From the NCBI RefSeq assembly GCF_029871205.1, contig NZ_SSOJ01000069.1:1-64000 (forward strand): a stretch of 64,000 bases of DNA. The letters run 5' to 3'. The notes beneath the pieces were generated by a model, which was given only the letters and a program-made list of their open reading frames with translations, was not told the DNA's origin and searched no databases. The stretch comes from Pseudomonas sp. BN417. GTDB taxonomy: Bacteria > Pseudomonadota > Gammaproteobacteria > Pseudomonadales > Pseudomonadaceae. The position numbers and the translations under genes are program-made. Positions 45,001 through 54,250 of the stretch are shown here, piece by piece (position 1 is the stretch's first letter; each line of letters opens with the position of its first letter).

Positions 45001-45427
45001 TGACGATCAGGCTATTGGCATCGGCCAGGGCCTTCTGCAGGTTGGCCAGCTCGTTGCTGCGCTGTTCCAGCAACTGCTCCAGTTGAGGCAGCTCGGACTT
45101 GCCATTGCGCTCCTTGACCGGCACTGGCTGGTTGCCCTTGAGCCGCGTCAACTCGCGCTGGGCTTCAGTGATCAGCTTCGGTGCGTCGTTCAGCTGGCGC
45201 TTGAGGTTGGTGAGGCTCTGCTGGCTTTCCGCCTGGCTGGCGAGGAAGGACTTGGTCTGCTCCTCGATGGAGGGTTTGGCCTGGGTCTCGCCCTCGGCGG
45301 CCTTGCCCTCGGCTGGCGCGGCGGCCGGCTTGGGGACGCCCACCGGAGGCGCGGCATGCAGGTAGGCGGGCGTCAGGCAGAGGCCCAGCAGGGTGGCAAC
45401 GAGAAAGGTGCGCAAGGAAGCAATCAT
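42095..45427 (-). CDS. MscK/KefA-type large mechanosensitive channel
   Basis: About 1110 residues: an N-terminal signal sequence (MIASLRTFLVATLLGLC, cleavage near LHA), a long periplasmic coiled-coil region to about residue 460, roughly eleven membrane segments, and a C-terminal MscS-type pore and vestibule domain (VGIGFGMQAIFANFISGLILLFERP, then GTVTGTVNRIRIRATHI and VPNQTFLTSQLINWT). It releases solutes on hypo-osmotic shock. The ATG at 45425-45427 is preferred over an upstream TTG at 45451 because it gives a normal signal peptide; neither has a strong ribosome-binding site. Confidence 0.9.
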   Translation of the reverse strand: MIASLRTFLVATLLGLCLTPAYLHAAPPVGVPKPAAAPAEGKAAEGETQAKPSIEEQTKSFLASQAESQQSLTNLKRQLNDAPKLITEAQRELTRLKGNQPVPVKERNGKSELPQLEQLLEQRSNELANLQKALADANSLIVTSQTRPERAQAEISSNQTRIPQINNILKTGKDAGKSISEEQRTLLNAEQASLVALTELRREELAGNSLLQDLGNARRDLLVERIRRLEQETLDLQSLINEMRRESSEQTVAELSREAGKATPDSLLAKESAINLKMSDYLLRATDRLNELTRQNLQTRQQLDNLSQADQALEEQISVLKGSLLLAKILYQQKQALPQLDLDNNLADEIADIRLYQFELNQQRDQLSNPQGYVDGLLAEQPPEQVAPELRATLTDLVTTRGELLDRLSRELNTLLNESITLQLNQKQLQETSKAMRNTLDEQMFWIPSNKPLDLNWLKSAPHLLERQLAEMPWGAGVRELGEGLLDRPWLFLPLLLVIGALLWKRRYLHDRLKELNQDVGHFKRDSQLHTPLALFLTVLLALPVSLFLALGGFALQIDARGQNATLGAALMEMAQAWMVFYTLYRILAPGGIAELHFRWDRPQVAFLRSQIRRLGGVVMALVAIVTVAEHQPAALADDIIGIIVVLSCYALMTLVLSNLLLAEPMREQTSPFRLLIGVGFTLLPLAFIVAVGFGYYYTSLKLTDRLINTLYLVMLMLLIEAAFVRGLGVAARRLAYQRVLAKRQAQTKENAEGEEVVVEEPTLDIEKVNDQSLRLIRLALLGIFLAAMYLVWADLISVFAYLDQVTLYQYSSGTGDASTLVPISLLDVLGALIIAGITTALARNLPGLLEVLVLSRLTLAQGSSYATTTLLSYAIAGIGFVTALSTLGVSWDKLQWLVAALSVGIGFGMQAIFANFISGLILLFERPVRIGDLVTIGTVTGTVNRIRIRATHITDSDRKEVIVPNQTFLTSQLINWTLTDTVTRIVLVYNVNRGADLELVRKLLLQATQENTRVLRDPPPTVQLKTYGASTLEHELKIYVRELGDRGLATDELNRRIDQLFQDHDINISTTPSMNVTLSRKIEKHAEAEAEVEVEAVPAKEKAPEPEVR

Positions 45428-45604
45428 CGCGATCGGGCAGCTCGGGTTCAAATGCGGCTAATGATATGCCAGGGCGGCCGTTAGGGGGCTGCCCGGCACG
45501 AGCGGTTGTGATCTCGGTTCGCACTGGGGCGAACCCATGGGTTCCATGGCGGGGGCCTGCAGGTTCCGGGATGGCCCGGAAAAGGCCGTCCCAGGCGCAT
45601 TTCC

Positions 45605-47347
45605 TTAGAGGAACAGCCCTGGGCGACCCTGACCTTCGGGGAATTTGACGCCCACTTTGCGCACCTTGTTCCCTTCCATCAGAGCAACGGTCCAGGTCAG
45701 GCCGTTCCACTCCACCTGGTCGCCCACCACCGGCTCGCCGCCGATTTCGTGGGCGATGAAGCGGCCCAGGGCCTGGTGGCCGTCCTGGTCGCCGAGCTTG
45801 AGGCCGTAGAGCGAGGCGACGGCCGAGAGCTGGGCATCGCCTTCCAGCACGAAGTCGCCGAAGAAGCGCAGGTCCAGCCCGCGTTGCGGTGCCTGGCTGA
45901 ACAGCTTGCCGAGGGCCGGCAGGTCATGCTCGTGGCCGACCACGCAGAGGATGTCGCCGGCTTCCAGGGTGGTGCTGCCCGATGGGTGCAGCAGCTCCTT
46001 GCCGCGGAACAGCGCGGCGATGCGGGTGCCGTCGGGCATCTTCAGCTCGCGCAGGGCGGCGCCTATGCACCATTTCTCGGCGCCCAGGCGGTAGACGAAC
46101 AGCTCCCACTCGCTGGTGGCGTGGACCTCCAGCCCCGCGCGAGAGATGGGCGCCGGCTCCGGCGGTACCGTCACCCGCAGCAGCTTGGCCGCCCAGGGCA
46201 GGCTGGTTCCCTGCAGCAGCAGAGAGACCAGCACGATGAAGAAGGCCACGTTGAAGAACAGCTGGGCATTGGGCAGTCCGGCCATCAGCGGGAACACCGC
46301 GAGAATGATGGGTACCGCGCCGCGCAGGCCGACCCAGGCGATGAAGGCTTTTTCGCGGTCGTGGAAGGCGCGGAAGGGCAGCAGCCCGAGGAAGACCGAC
46401 AGCGGCCGGGCAAAGACGATCATCCACAGGGCCAGGCCCAAGGCCGGCAGGATGATCGGAAACAGCTCGTGGGGCGTCACCAGCAGCCCGAGCACGAGGA
46501 ACATGCCGATCTGCGCCAGCCAGGTGAGCCCGTCGAGCATGTGCAGGATTCCGTGGCGCGAGCGGATCGGCCGGTTGCCGAGAAACAGGCCGAATAGGTA
46601 GACGGCCAGGATGCCGCTGCCGTGCACGGCGTTGGTCACGGCGAACACCAGGATGCCGCCGGCCACCACCAGCAGGGGATAGAGACCGTTGGCCAGAGTC
46701 AGGCGGTTGATCAGCTGAAGCATCAGCCAGCCGCCGGCAAAGCCCAGCAGGGTGCCGATGCCGAACTGCTGAATGATGTGGACGACGAAGGTCCAGCTGA
46801 ATCCGGTCTGGCCGGTGGCGAGCATCTCGATCAGGGTTACGGTGAGAAACACTGCCATCGGATCGTTGCTGCCCGATTCGATCTCCAGGGTGGCGCTGAC
46901 CCGCTCGTTGAGGCCGCGCCCGCCGAGCAGGCTGAACACCGCCGCGGCATCGGTGGAGCCGACTATCGCGCCGATCAGCAGGCCTTCCAGGGTACTGAGA
47001 TTGAACAGCCAGGTAGCGGCGACACCGGTCAGCCCGGCAGTGACCAGTACGCCGATGGTGGCCATGGATAGCGAGGGCCAGAGCGCCACGCGGAAGGTGG
47101 CCGCGCGGGTTCGCATGCCGCCATCGAGAAGGATGATGGCCAGCGCCAGGTTGCCTACCAGGTAGGCCTGGGAATAGTTGTTGAAGACGATGCCGCCGGG
47201 GCCGTCGCTGCCGGCCAGCATGCCGACCACCAGGAACACGACGAGGATGGGGACGCCGAAGCGCGACCCGAAGGCGCTGACCAGGATACTCATGCCTACC
47301 AGCACCGCGCCGATCAGGAACAGGCTATTGACGGTGGTGGCATCCAC
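45605..47347 (-). CDS. nhaP2: K+/H+ (cation/proton) antiporter NhaP2/CvrA
   Basis: A 580-residue CPA1-type antiporter with about 12 membrane segments (residues about 5-400), followed by a TrkA-C regulatory domain and a CorC/HlyC-like C-terminal domain ending near [13 protein letters not shown]. NhaP2 exports K+ in exchange for protons and controls cell volume at low osmolarity. The start is GTG at 47345-47347 with AAGGAG 6-7 nt upstream; the frame extends 43 codons further upstream without an equally good start. It follows the mechanosensitive channel on the same strand (177 bp gap), a sensible osmotic-control pairing. Confidence 0.9.
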   Translation of the reverse strand: MDATTVNSLFLIGAVLVGMSILVSAFGSRFGVPILVVFLVVGMLAGSDGPGGIVFNNYSQAYLVGNLALAIILLDGGMRTRAATFRVALWPSLSMATIGVLVTAGLTGVAATWLFNLSTLEGLLIGAIVGSTDAAAVFSLLGGRGLNERVSATLEIESGSNDPMAVFLTVTLIEMLATGQTGFSWTFVVHIIQQFGIGTLLGFAGGWLMLQLINRLTLANGLYPLLVVAGGILVFAVTNAVHGSGILAVYLFGLFLGNRPIRSRHGILHMLDGLTWLAQIGMFLVLGLLVTPHELFPIILPALGLALWMIVFARPLSVFLGLLPFRAFHDREKAFIAWVGLRGAVPIILAVFPLMAGLPNAQLFFNVAFFIVLVSLLLQGTSLPWAAKLLRVTVPPEPAPISRAGLEVHATSEWELFVYRLGAEKWCIGAALRELKMPDGTRIAALFRGKELLHPSGSTTLEAGDILCVVGHEHDLPALGKLFSQAPQRGLDLRFFGDFVLEGDAQLSAVASLYGLKLGDQDGHQALGRFIAHEIGGEPVVGDQVEWNGLTWTVALMEGNKVRKVGVKFPEGQGRPGLFL

Positions 47348-47555
47348 TGGTGGCTCCTTGCATGTCGGGGGGAGGGACAACGGCATGCAGGGGCGCATGC
47401 CGAGGAATTCTAACCTGCCAATGGCGAGGCTCTGCAAGATTTCATGCAGGGTTCCTGCCAGGGGTGGGAAGGCCATTGGAAGGGTGTATTGGCTATGGGT
47501 TCCCCGGGCCTTCCATGGAGGGCTGGTGTGCGTTGGAGCCTGGGGGCGCGCCCAT

Positions 47556-47581
47556 AAAAAAGCCCCGCATGTGCGCGGGGC
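47556..47581 (-). terminator. Terminator of the acyl-CoA dehydrogenase gene
   Basis: gccccgc/gcggggc with a six-nucleotide loop, followed on the minus strand by a T6 run (47556-47561). It lies 22 bp after the stop codon of the minus-strand gene at 47603. Confidence 0.8.
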
Positions 47582-47602
47582 GTGAAGAACCCTGAAAAAG
47601 GG

Positions 47603-49405
47603 TCAGAACCAGTTGTCTTGCATCGCCAGGCAGGTGTCGTCGCGGGTTTCGAGCAGGGCCAGTTCGTGGTGGCAGCCCGGCACTTCCCAGGTGAGGAAGT
47701 AGCGCGCCGCCTGCAGCTTGCCCTTGTAGAAGTCGGCATCGGCCGGATTGCCGCGGGCCAGGCCTTCCTCGGCGCGGATCGCCTGCTCCAGCCAGCGCCA
47801 GCCGATCACGGCGTGGCCGAACACCTTGAGGTAAAGCGCCGAGTTGGCCAGTGCCTGGCTGACCTTGCCCTGCATCAGGTCGCCCAGCAGGCCCAGGGTG
47901 ACGCTGGAGAGGCGGGTCATCAGCTGTTCCAGAGGCTGGCGCAGGGCGGCCAGCGACTCGTATTCGGCAGCGCGCTGGCAGCATTCGTTGATCAGCCGGG
48001 TCAGTTGCTTGAGGCCGGCGCCCTTGTTCTGCGCCAGCTTGCGGCCCAGCAGGTCGAGGGACTGGATGCCGTGGGTGCCCTCGTGGATAGGGTTCAGGCG
48101 GTTATCGCGGTAGTACTGCTCCACCGGGTATTCGCGGGTATAGCCGTGGCCGCCGAGGATCTGGATCGCCAGCTCGTTGGCCTTGAGGCAGAACTCCGAC
48201 GGCCAGGATTTGACGATGGGGGTGAGCAGGTCGAGCAGTTCATGGGCCTGTTGCCGCTCCTCCTCCGTTGCCAGGGTCTGGGTGTCGTCGAACAGGCGCG
48301 CCGCGTACAGGCCGAGGTCGAAGGCGCCTTCCACATAGGCCTTCTGGGTCAGCAGCATGCGCCGCACGTCGGCGTGCTGGATGATCGACACCTGGGGCGA
48401 GGTCGGGTCCTTGCCATCGGGCAGGCGGCCCTGGGGACGCTCGCGGGCGTACTCCAGGGAATAGAGGTAGCCGGCGTAGCCGAGCATCACCGCACCCATG
48501 CCGACGCCGATGCGTGCCTCGTTCATCATCTGGAACATGTAGGACAGGCCGGCGTGAGGCTTGCCCACCAGATAGCCGACGCAGTTGCCGTTATCGCCGA
48601 AGTTCAGCGCAGTGGAAGTGGTGCCGCGGTAGCCCATCTTGTGGAACAGGCCGGCCAGGATCACGTCGTTGCGCTGGCCCGGGGAGCCGTCTTCGTTGAC
48701 CAGGAACTTGGGCACGATGAACAGGGAGATGCCCTTCACCCCGGGCGGCGCGTCCGGCAGCTTGGCCAGGACCATGTGCACGATGTTCTCCGACAGCGGG
48801 TGGTCGCCGCCGGAAATGAAGATCTTGTTGCCTTTGATCCGGTAGGTGCCGTCGCCGGCCGGTTCGGCGCGGGTGCGGATGTCCGAGAGGGACGAGCCGG
48901 CATGGGGTTCGGTCAGCGCCATGGTGCCGAAGAAGCGGCCTTCGATCATCGGCTGGAGGAAGCGCTGCTTCTGATCGATGCTACCGAAGCTCTCGATCAG
49001 GTTGGCCGCGCCCATGGTCAGGAAAGGATAGGCGGAGCTGCCGACGTTGGCCGACTGGAAATGCGCGAAGCAGGCCTGCGACAGCAAGGTTGGCAGCTGC
49101 ATGCCGCCTTGCTCGAAGCTGCGGGTAGCGTTGAGGAAGCCGGCCTCGAGGAAGGCGTCGACGGCGGGCTTCACCTCCGGGATCAGAGTGGCGGCGCCAT
49201 CCACGTACTCTGGCTCCTGCTCGTCGCCCTTGCGGTTGTGCGGGGCGAAGAACTTCTCGGCGATGCTGCGGGCGGTGCCCAGGGCGGCGTCGAAGGTTTC
49301 GCGGTTGTGCTCGGCGAAACGCTCGCGCTGGGTCAGGGCTTCGGCGTCCAGGACTTCGTAGAGTTCGAAGGCCAGGTTGCGGGAACTGAGCAGGGTCTCG
49401 GACAT
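47603..49405 (-). CDS. Acyl-CoA dehydrogenase, long (600-residue) family
   Basis: A 600-residue FAD-dependent dehydrogenase of the long family that includes 3-methylmercaptopropionyl-CoA dehydrogenase (DmdC) and fatty acyl-CoA enzymes. Conserved parts: FAD-binding ALTEPHAGSSLSDIRTRAE and the catalytic base region YRDNRLNPIHEGTHGIQSLDLLGRK (Glu of HEGTHGIQ), plus QILGGHGYTREYPVEQYYRD. The substrate cannot be fixed from sequence. It has its own terminator and is divergent from rlmJ. Confidence 0.88.
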   Translation of the reverse strand: MSETLLSSRNLAFELYEVLDAEALTQRERFAEHNRETFDAALGTARSIAEKFFAPHNRKGDEQEPEYVDGAATLIPEVKPAVDAFLEAGFLNATRSFEQGGMQLPTLLSQACFAHFQSANVGSSAYPFLTMGAANLIESFGSIDQKQRFLQPMIEGRFFGTMALTEPHAGSSLSDIRTRAEPAGDGTYRIKGNKIFISGGDHPLSENIVHMVLAKLPDAPPGVKGISLFIVPKFLVNEDGSPGQRNDVILAGLFHKMGYRGTTSTALNFGDNGNCVGYLVGKPHAGLSYMFQMMNEARIGVGMGAVMLGYAGYLYSLEYARERPQGRLPDGKDPTSPQVSIIQHADVRRMLLTQKAYVEGAFDLGLYAARLFDDTQTLATEEERQQAHELLDLLTPIVKSWPSEFCLKANELAIQILGGHGYTREYPVEQYYRDNRLNPIHEGTHGIQSLDLLGRKLAQNKGAGLKQLTRLINECCQRAAEYESLAALRQPLEQLMTRLSSVTLGLLGDLMQGKVSQALANSALYLKVFGHAVIGWRWLEQAIRAEEGLARGNPADADFYKGKLQAARYFLTWEVPGCHHELALLETRDDTCLAMQDNWF

Positions 49406-49541
49406 GGTGGCTCTCCGGTGGGATTGTCCGAGTCTAGATCGGTGAATGTAGGGCGCCTAGCAACATCGATGTGCGTGATAAAGGGGGTGCAGCCGCGGTG
49501 GGGCGTCGACTGGTAAACTGCGCACCTCGCGAGGACCCACT

Positions 49542-50384
49542 ATGAATTACCGCCATGCCTTCCACGCCGGCAACCATGCCGATGTGCTCAAACATTTCAC
49601 CCTGGCCCGTCTGATCGCCCTGCTGTCACGCAAGGAGGCGCCCTTCGCCTACCTCGACAGCCACGCCGGCGTCGGTCTCTATGACCTGCTGGGCGAGCAG
49701 GCCGGCCGCACCGACGAATGGCGCGAGGGCATCGGCCGGCTCTGGGATCTGGCCGAGTTGCCGGCGCCAATGGCCGACTACCTGCAGGTGATCCGCGAGC
49801 TGAATCCGGATGGCCGCCTGCGCTACTACCCCGGTTCGCCGGAGCTGGCGCGGCGCCTGACGCGGCCCCAGGACCGCCTGCAGCTGAACGAGAAACACCC
49901 GGAAGACGGCCAACTGCTGCGGGACAACATGGCCGGCGACCGCCGCGTCGCCGTGCATCTGGGCGAGGGCTGGCACCTGCCGCGGGCGCTGCTGCCGGTG
50001 GCGGAGAAGCGCGCGCTGATGCTGATCGACCCGCCCTTCGAGAAGGCCGACGAACTGGAGCGCTGCGTCACCGCGCTGCAGGAGGCCATAGGCCGGATGC
50101 GCCAGACGGTCGTGGCCATCTGGTACCCGATCAAGGACCAGCGCCAGCTCAAGCGTTTCTATCAGGGCCTGCAGGCCAGTGGCGCGCCCAAGCTGCTGCG
50201 GGTGGAGCTGCGGGTGCATGCGGCGGACAATGCACTCGGCCTGAACGGCTCCGGGCTGGCCATCGCCAACCCGCCGTGGGGCATAGAGGAAGAGCTGCGC
50301 CAGGTCCTGCCCTGGTTGGCCGAGCGCCTGGCGCAGAGCCAGGGCGGCTGGCAGCTGGATTGGTTGATTGCCGAGGGCAGCTGA
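49542..50384 (+). CDS. rlmJ: 23S rRNA (adenine2030-N6)-methyltransferase
   Basis: A 280-residue class I methyltransferase that makes m6A2030 in 23S rRNA. N-terminal NYRHAFHAGNHADVLKH is the family signature; the SAM-binding LDSHAGVGLYDL segment, the DPPF motif (residues 163-166) and NPPWGIEEEL near the C-terminus are present. Typical family length; the start at 49542 is unambiguous. Confidence 0.95.
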   Translation: MNYRHAFHAGNHADVLKHFTLARLIALLSRKEAPFAYLDSHAGVGLYDLLGEQAGRTDEWREGIGRLWDLAELPAPMADYLQVIRELNPDGRLRYYPGSPELARRLTRPQDRLQLNEKHPEDGQLLRDNMAGDRRVAVHLGEGWHLPRALLPVAEKRALMLIDPPFEKADELERCVTALQEAIGRMRQTVVAIWYPIKDQRQLKRFYQGLQASGAPKLLRVELRVHAADNALGLNGSGLAIANPPWGIEEELRQVLPWLAERLAQSQGGWQLDWLIAEGS

Positions 50385-50413
50385 GCGCCTGAATCTGAAT
50401 GCAGGGGCCGGCC

Positions 50414-50499
50414 GTAGGATGGGGCGGGCGGCGTTCCGTGAGCGGAACGATACCCATCGCCAGGTCCTGATGGGTATCGCTCCGCTCCACCCATCCTAC
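50414..50499. repeat. GTAGGATGGG-type inverted repeat
   Basis: The left end gtaggatgggg (50414-50424) and the right end ccatcctac (50491-50499) are inverted, and the inner parts gatacccatcgcc and gatgggtatcgc pair around a short loop; gttccgtgagcggaac is a further internal hairpin. It fills most of the 128-bp gap between convergent rlmJ and msrA and may serve as their terminator. Confidence 0.75.
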
Positions 50500-50512
50500 T
50501 CAGAGCTCGATG

Positions 50513-51160
50513 TCAGGCCGGCAGGCAGACCCCGGTGCCGCCCAGGCCGCAGTAGCCGCCGGGGTTCTTCGCCAGGTACTGCTGGTGGTAGGCCTCGGCG
50601 TAATAGAAGGCAGGCGCTTCCCCGATCTCGGTGGTGATGGCGCCGTAACCGGCCTTCTGCAATTCGTCCTGAAAGCGCGCCTGGCTGGCGCGGGCAGCGG
50701 CCAGTTGGGCCGGGTCGTAGCAGTAGATGGCCGAGCGGTACTGGGTGCCGACGTCATTGCCCTGGCGCATGCCCTGGGTCGGGTTGTGCGCTTCCCAGAA
50801 CACCCGCAGCAACTCTTCGAAACTGGTCTGTTGCGGGTCGAACACCACCAGCACCGCTTCGGTGTGCCCGGTCAGGCCTGAACAGACTTCGTCATAGGTG
50901 GGGTTCGGCGTGAAGCCGCCGGCATAGCCCACGGCCGTGGTCCAGACACCGGGTTGCTGCCAGAAACGCCGTTCGGCGCCCCAGAAGCAGCCCAGGCCGA
51001 ACTGTGCCATCTGCAGACCGGCTGGGAAGGGGCCGTGAAGCGGGCGGCCGTTGACGTAGTGGCTGTCGGGCACCGGCATCGGGGTTTCGCGGCCGGGCAG
51101 GGCCTGGCCAGCGCCGGGTAGTTCGAGCTTGTGGGCGAGTATTTGCGAACGCAGGACCAT
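50513..51160 (-). CDS. msrA: Peptide methionine-S-sulfoxide reductase A
   Basis: A 215-residue repair enzyme that reduces methionine-S-sulfoxide in proteins. The catalytic GCFWGAER motif holds Cys58; [12 protein letters not shown] and a C-terminal Cys pair region ([14 protein letters not shown]) provide the recycling cysteines. AGGAGAAGG precedes the ATG at 51158-51160. The length equals the long MsrA form. Confidence 0.95.
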   Translation of the reverse strand: MVLRSQILAHKLELPGAGQALPGRETPMPVPDSHYVNGRPLHGPFPAGLQMAQFGLGCFWGAERRFWQQPGVWTTAVGYAGGFTPNPTYDEVCSGLTGHTEAVLVVFDPQQTSFEELLRVFWEAHNPTQGMRQGNDVGTQYRSAIYCYDPAQLAAARASQARFQDELQKAGYGAITTEIGEAPAFYYAEAYHQQYLAKNPGGYCGLGGTGVCLPA

Positions 51161-51255
51161 CAGCCTTCTCCTGGTTGGTGGCGGGAAGCCCCGATGTTAC
51201 CTCGACTTGGCGGCCTGTTGATAAATCCACTGCCCCTGTCCCCGGGGCGCCGGCC

Positions 51256-53952
51256 TCAGGTCCCTTTGCGGCAGGGGTAGCGGCCGAGATTCTCGAACAG
51301 GTGCTTGCCGGAGATCGGCTTGTCGAACAGGTAGCCCTGGCCCACATCGCAGTGCTGGCGGCGCAGGAAGCCCAGCTGGGCGGCGGTCTCTATCCCCTCG
51401 GCAACCACCTTGAGCTTGAGCTTGTGGGCCATGGCGATCACCGCGGAGGTGATTTCCTTGTCGTCCTGGCTGTCGGGGATGTCCTTGATGAAGCTGCGAT
51501 CGATCTTGATCACGTCGATGGGGAATTTCTTCAGGTAGCTGAGCGACGAGTAGCCGGTGCCGAAGTCATCCATGGCCAGGGTCAGGCCCAGGCTTTTCAG
51601 ATTGTTGAGCTGGTGCCGGGTGTCTTCGGTGGCCTCCAGCAGCAGGCCTTCGGTGAGTTCCAGTTCCAGCTGCGCCGGCGGCAGTTGCTCCTCCTGCAGG
51701 ATGGCGGCGATGGAGCCCACCAGATCGGGGTCGCTGAATTGCTTGGGCGACAGGTTGATCGCCACCTGCAGGTCGCCGAGCCCGGCTGCACCGAGACGTT
51801 TGCTCATGCGGCAGGCTTCGCGGATCACCCACTTGCCGATGGGGATGATCATCCCCGTCTCCTCCGCCACGCTGATGAACTGGTCCGGGCTGATCATGCC
51901 CTTTTCCGGGTGGTGCCAGCGCAGCAGCGCCTCCATGCCCAGCAACTGGCCGCTCTTCAGGCAGAGCTTGGGCTGGTAGAAGACTTCCAGTTCATTCTGC
52001 GCCAGGGCGCGGCGCAGGTTGTTCTCGACGAACAGCTTGTAGCTGGCTTCGGCGTTCAGCGCCTCGGTGAACAGCTGCAGCTGGTGCTTGCCGTTGGCCT
52101 TGGCCTTGTGCAGCGCGAGACCCGCGTGCTTCATCAGGGTCTGCGGGTCGCGCCCATGCTGGGGCGCGCAGGCCAGGCCGAGGGAGCCGGTGACGCTGAT
52201 CAGCTGGTTGTCGACGAACAGCGGCTTGTCCAGGGTCTGCAGCACCTGGGCGGCGATGCGCCGGCCGCTCTCCAGGTCGGCTCCGTCGAGCAGCACGGCG
52301 AACTCGTTGCTGGCGAAGCGCGCCAGGACGCCATTGGGGCTCAGGCTGTTGCGCAGGCGCCGGGCGAGGCTGACCAGCAGTTTGTCGCCGGTCTGGTGGC
52401 CGAGGCTGTCGTTGATCCGCTTGAAGTTGTCGATATCCACCAGCAGCAGGCAGAGCGGTGTGTCACGGTCGCTGTGGAAGCGTTCTTCCAAGGTTCGGAT
52501 GAAGTAGGGACGGTTGCCGAGGCCGGTGAGGTTGTCGGTATAGGCCAGCTTCTCGATGCGTTGCTGGGCCAGCTTGCTCTGGGTGACATCCTCGTAGATG
52601 CCGATGTAATGGGTGAGCCCGCCGTCCTCGCCGAAGACCTTGGAGATCGATAGCTGGCCCCAGTACGGCTCCAGGTTCTTGCGCCGGCTGCGGAACTCGC
52701 CCTGCCAGCTGTTGCAGGTGGCCAGGCCCGAGCCTGTGTCGAAGAGCAGCTCGCTGAGGTTCTCCAACGCCGGCAGGTCCGACAGGCGGCGGCCATGTAC
52801 TTCGTCGGCGCTGTACTGGGTGATGGCGGTGAAGCTCGGGTTGACGTATTCCACCAGGCCGTCGCAGTCCACCAGCAGGAAGGCGCTGGCGCTCTGCTCC
52901 ACGGCGCGCTGGAACAGGTGCAGCGCGCTGGTGGCGTGGCGGCGCTGCTGGTTCACCAGGACCTGGGCGAACTGGTCGGCCAGTTCGCCGGCGAAGGCGA
53001 TCTCATCGGTCTGCCAGACCCGCGGCGCGCCGGTGTGCTCCAGGCAGAGCACGCCCACCACCTCGCCACCGATGCGGATGCTGGCGTCGAGCATGGCGGT
53101 GATGCCCTGGGGCTTGAGGTAACCCTTGGCCAGTTCGCTGGTGCGGGGGTCGCGCTGGGCATTGTGGGCGTCGATGGCGCGGCCACTGTGCAGGGCTTCG
53201 AGGTAGTGCGGGAACTGACTCATGTCCATGGCCCGCGGGTGCTCGTGATGGTCCTGGTCACGGCGGAACAGGCTGACCGCCACCAGTTGGCTGCCCTCGA
53301 GCATCCAGATGCCGGTGCGCGCCACGTCGTAGGCTTCGCAGGCGGCCTGGGTGATGAGTTGTGCGGCTTCCTCGGCGGGGTTGCTGGAGGTGTAGCGATG
53401 ACGCGCCAGGCGCACGATCAGGCTCTGCTGGGCGCGGGAGCGGATCAGGTGCTGCAGGTGGTCTTCCTGGGAGCGCTGGTAGAGCTCGAGGGAGGTGCGC
53501 AGGCGACTGTTCTGGGCTTCCAGGTCGAGGTTCTTCTGCTTTTCCTTGGGCTCCTGCGCCTCGCCGGCCACCATCAGGTAGCCGCGCAGCAACTGGCGCC
53601 CGTGCTGCTGGAAAGGCTCGCCGACCTCCAGCAGGCGCAATGGCCCATTGGGGGTATGCAGGGTGTAATGGATGGCGTAGTGGGGCTTTTCGCCCAGCTG
53701 CAGCTGCACCTCGTCATGCAGCCGGTAACGGCTTTCCGGCTCCATCAGGCTGGCGTAGGGGGAGTCGATGAGGGCGCAGAGCTCGCTGGCAGGCACGCCG
53801 AACCGGCGCTCGCAGGCCGGATCGAGGAAGAGCAGCGCCCAGCTGGCTTCGTTGAGCCGCTCGAAACGCATCAGACCCAGCCGCGAGGGGACAGGCAACT
53901 GCGTCACTATCTCGGCCACCGTACGGCTGGCGGCATCGGGATGGCTCTTCAT
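51256..53952 (-). CDS. dipA: PAS-GAF-PAS-GGDEF-EAL cyclic-di-GMP phosphodiesterase, DipA-like
   Basis: An 898-residue cytoplasmic signalling protein: PAS (about 25-130), GAF (about 190-345), PAS with PAC (about 355-470), a degenerate GGDEF domain (about 475-635) in which the active-site motif is ASNEF, and an EAL domain (about 650-890) with EALLRW, the NLSP and DDFGTGYSS signatures intact. An active EAL with an inactive GGDEF predicts c-di-GMP hydrolysis, as in P. aeruginosa DipA (dispersion and motility), which also carries ASNEF and lies between msrA and aceF. The ATG at 53950-53952 is used; a GTG 18 nt upstream is possible. Confidence 0.88.
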   Translation of the reverse strand: MKSHPDAASRTVAEIVTQLPVPSRLGLMRFERLNEASWALLFLDPACERRFGVPASELCALIDSPYASLMEPESRYRLHDEVQLQLGEKPHYAIHYTLHTPNGPLRLLEVGEPFQQHGRQLLRGYLMVAGEAQEPKEKQKNLDLEAQNSRLRTSLELYQRSQEDHLQHLIRSRAQQSLIVRLARHRYTSSNPAEEAAQLITQAACEAYDVARTGIWMLEGSQLVAVSLFRRDQDHHEHPRAMDMSQFPHYLEALHSGRAIDAHNAQRDPRTSELAKGYLKPQGITAMLDASIRIGGEVVGVLCLEHTGAPRVWQTDEIAFAGELADQFAQVLVNQQRRHATSALHLFQRAVEQSASAFLLVDCDGLVEYVNPSFTAITQYSADEVHGRRLSDLPALENLSELLFDTGSGLATCNSWQGEFRSRRKNLEPYWGQLSISKVFGEDGGLTHYIGIYEDVTQSKLAQQRIEKLAYTDNLTGLGNRPYFIRTLEERFHSDRDTPLCLLLVDIDNFKRINDSLGHQTGDKLLVSLARRLRNSLSPNGVLARFASNEFAVLLDGADLESGRRIAAQVLQTLDKPLFVDNQLISVTGSLGLACAPQHGRDPQTLMKHAGLALHKAKANGKHQLQLFTEALNAEASYKLFVENNLRRALAQNELEVFYQPKLCLKSGQLLGMEALLRWHHPEKGMISPDQFISVAEETGMIIPIGKWVIREACRMSKRLGAAGLGDLQVAINLSPKQFSDPDLVGSIAAILQEEQLPPAQLELELTEGLLLEATEDTRHQLNNLKSLGLTLAMDDFGTGYSSLSYLKKFPIDVIKIDRSFIKDIPDSQDDKEITSAVIAMAHKLKLKVVAEGIETAAQLGFLRRQHCDVGQGYLFDKPISGKHLFENLGRYPCRKGT

Positions 53953-54184
53953 CGGGCGCTGGGCTTCCACTTCTCTGACCGGGAGAGGGCCCGGCCAACT
54001 TCTTCAAAGCACCGGGCAAGGGTGCATCATGATGATGGCACTGGCAAGCACGCCGCATGGGCCGTTTCGCGAGGCGGTTCTCAGCCCGCGCAGGGGGAGG
54101 GGCGGGCGCCGGGTGAGTCGACCTGGGCTGGGCGCAGGACCGTACGCAGGCGTCTGGAAGGACGGCCGGTGGCCAGTTGCAGGC

Positions 54185-54214
54185 AAAAAAAACCCCGCCT
54201 CAGGGGGCGGGGTT
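54185..54214 (-). terminator. Terminator of aceEF
   Basis: aaccccgcc/ggcggggtt stem with loop tcaggg, followed on the minus strand by a run of eight T residues (54185-54192). It lies 36 bp after the aceF stop. Confidence 0.88.
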
Positions 54215-54250
54215 GAGGTACGAGCGTGGCGTGCTCGTGAATAGCAAGGG

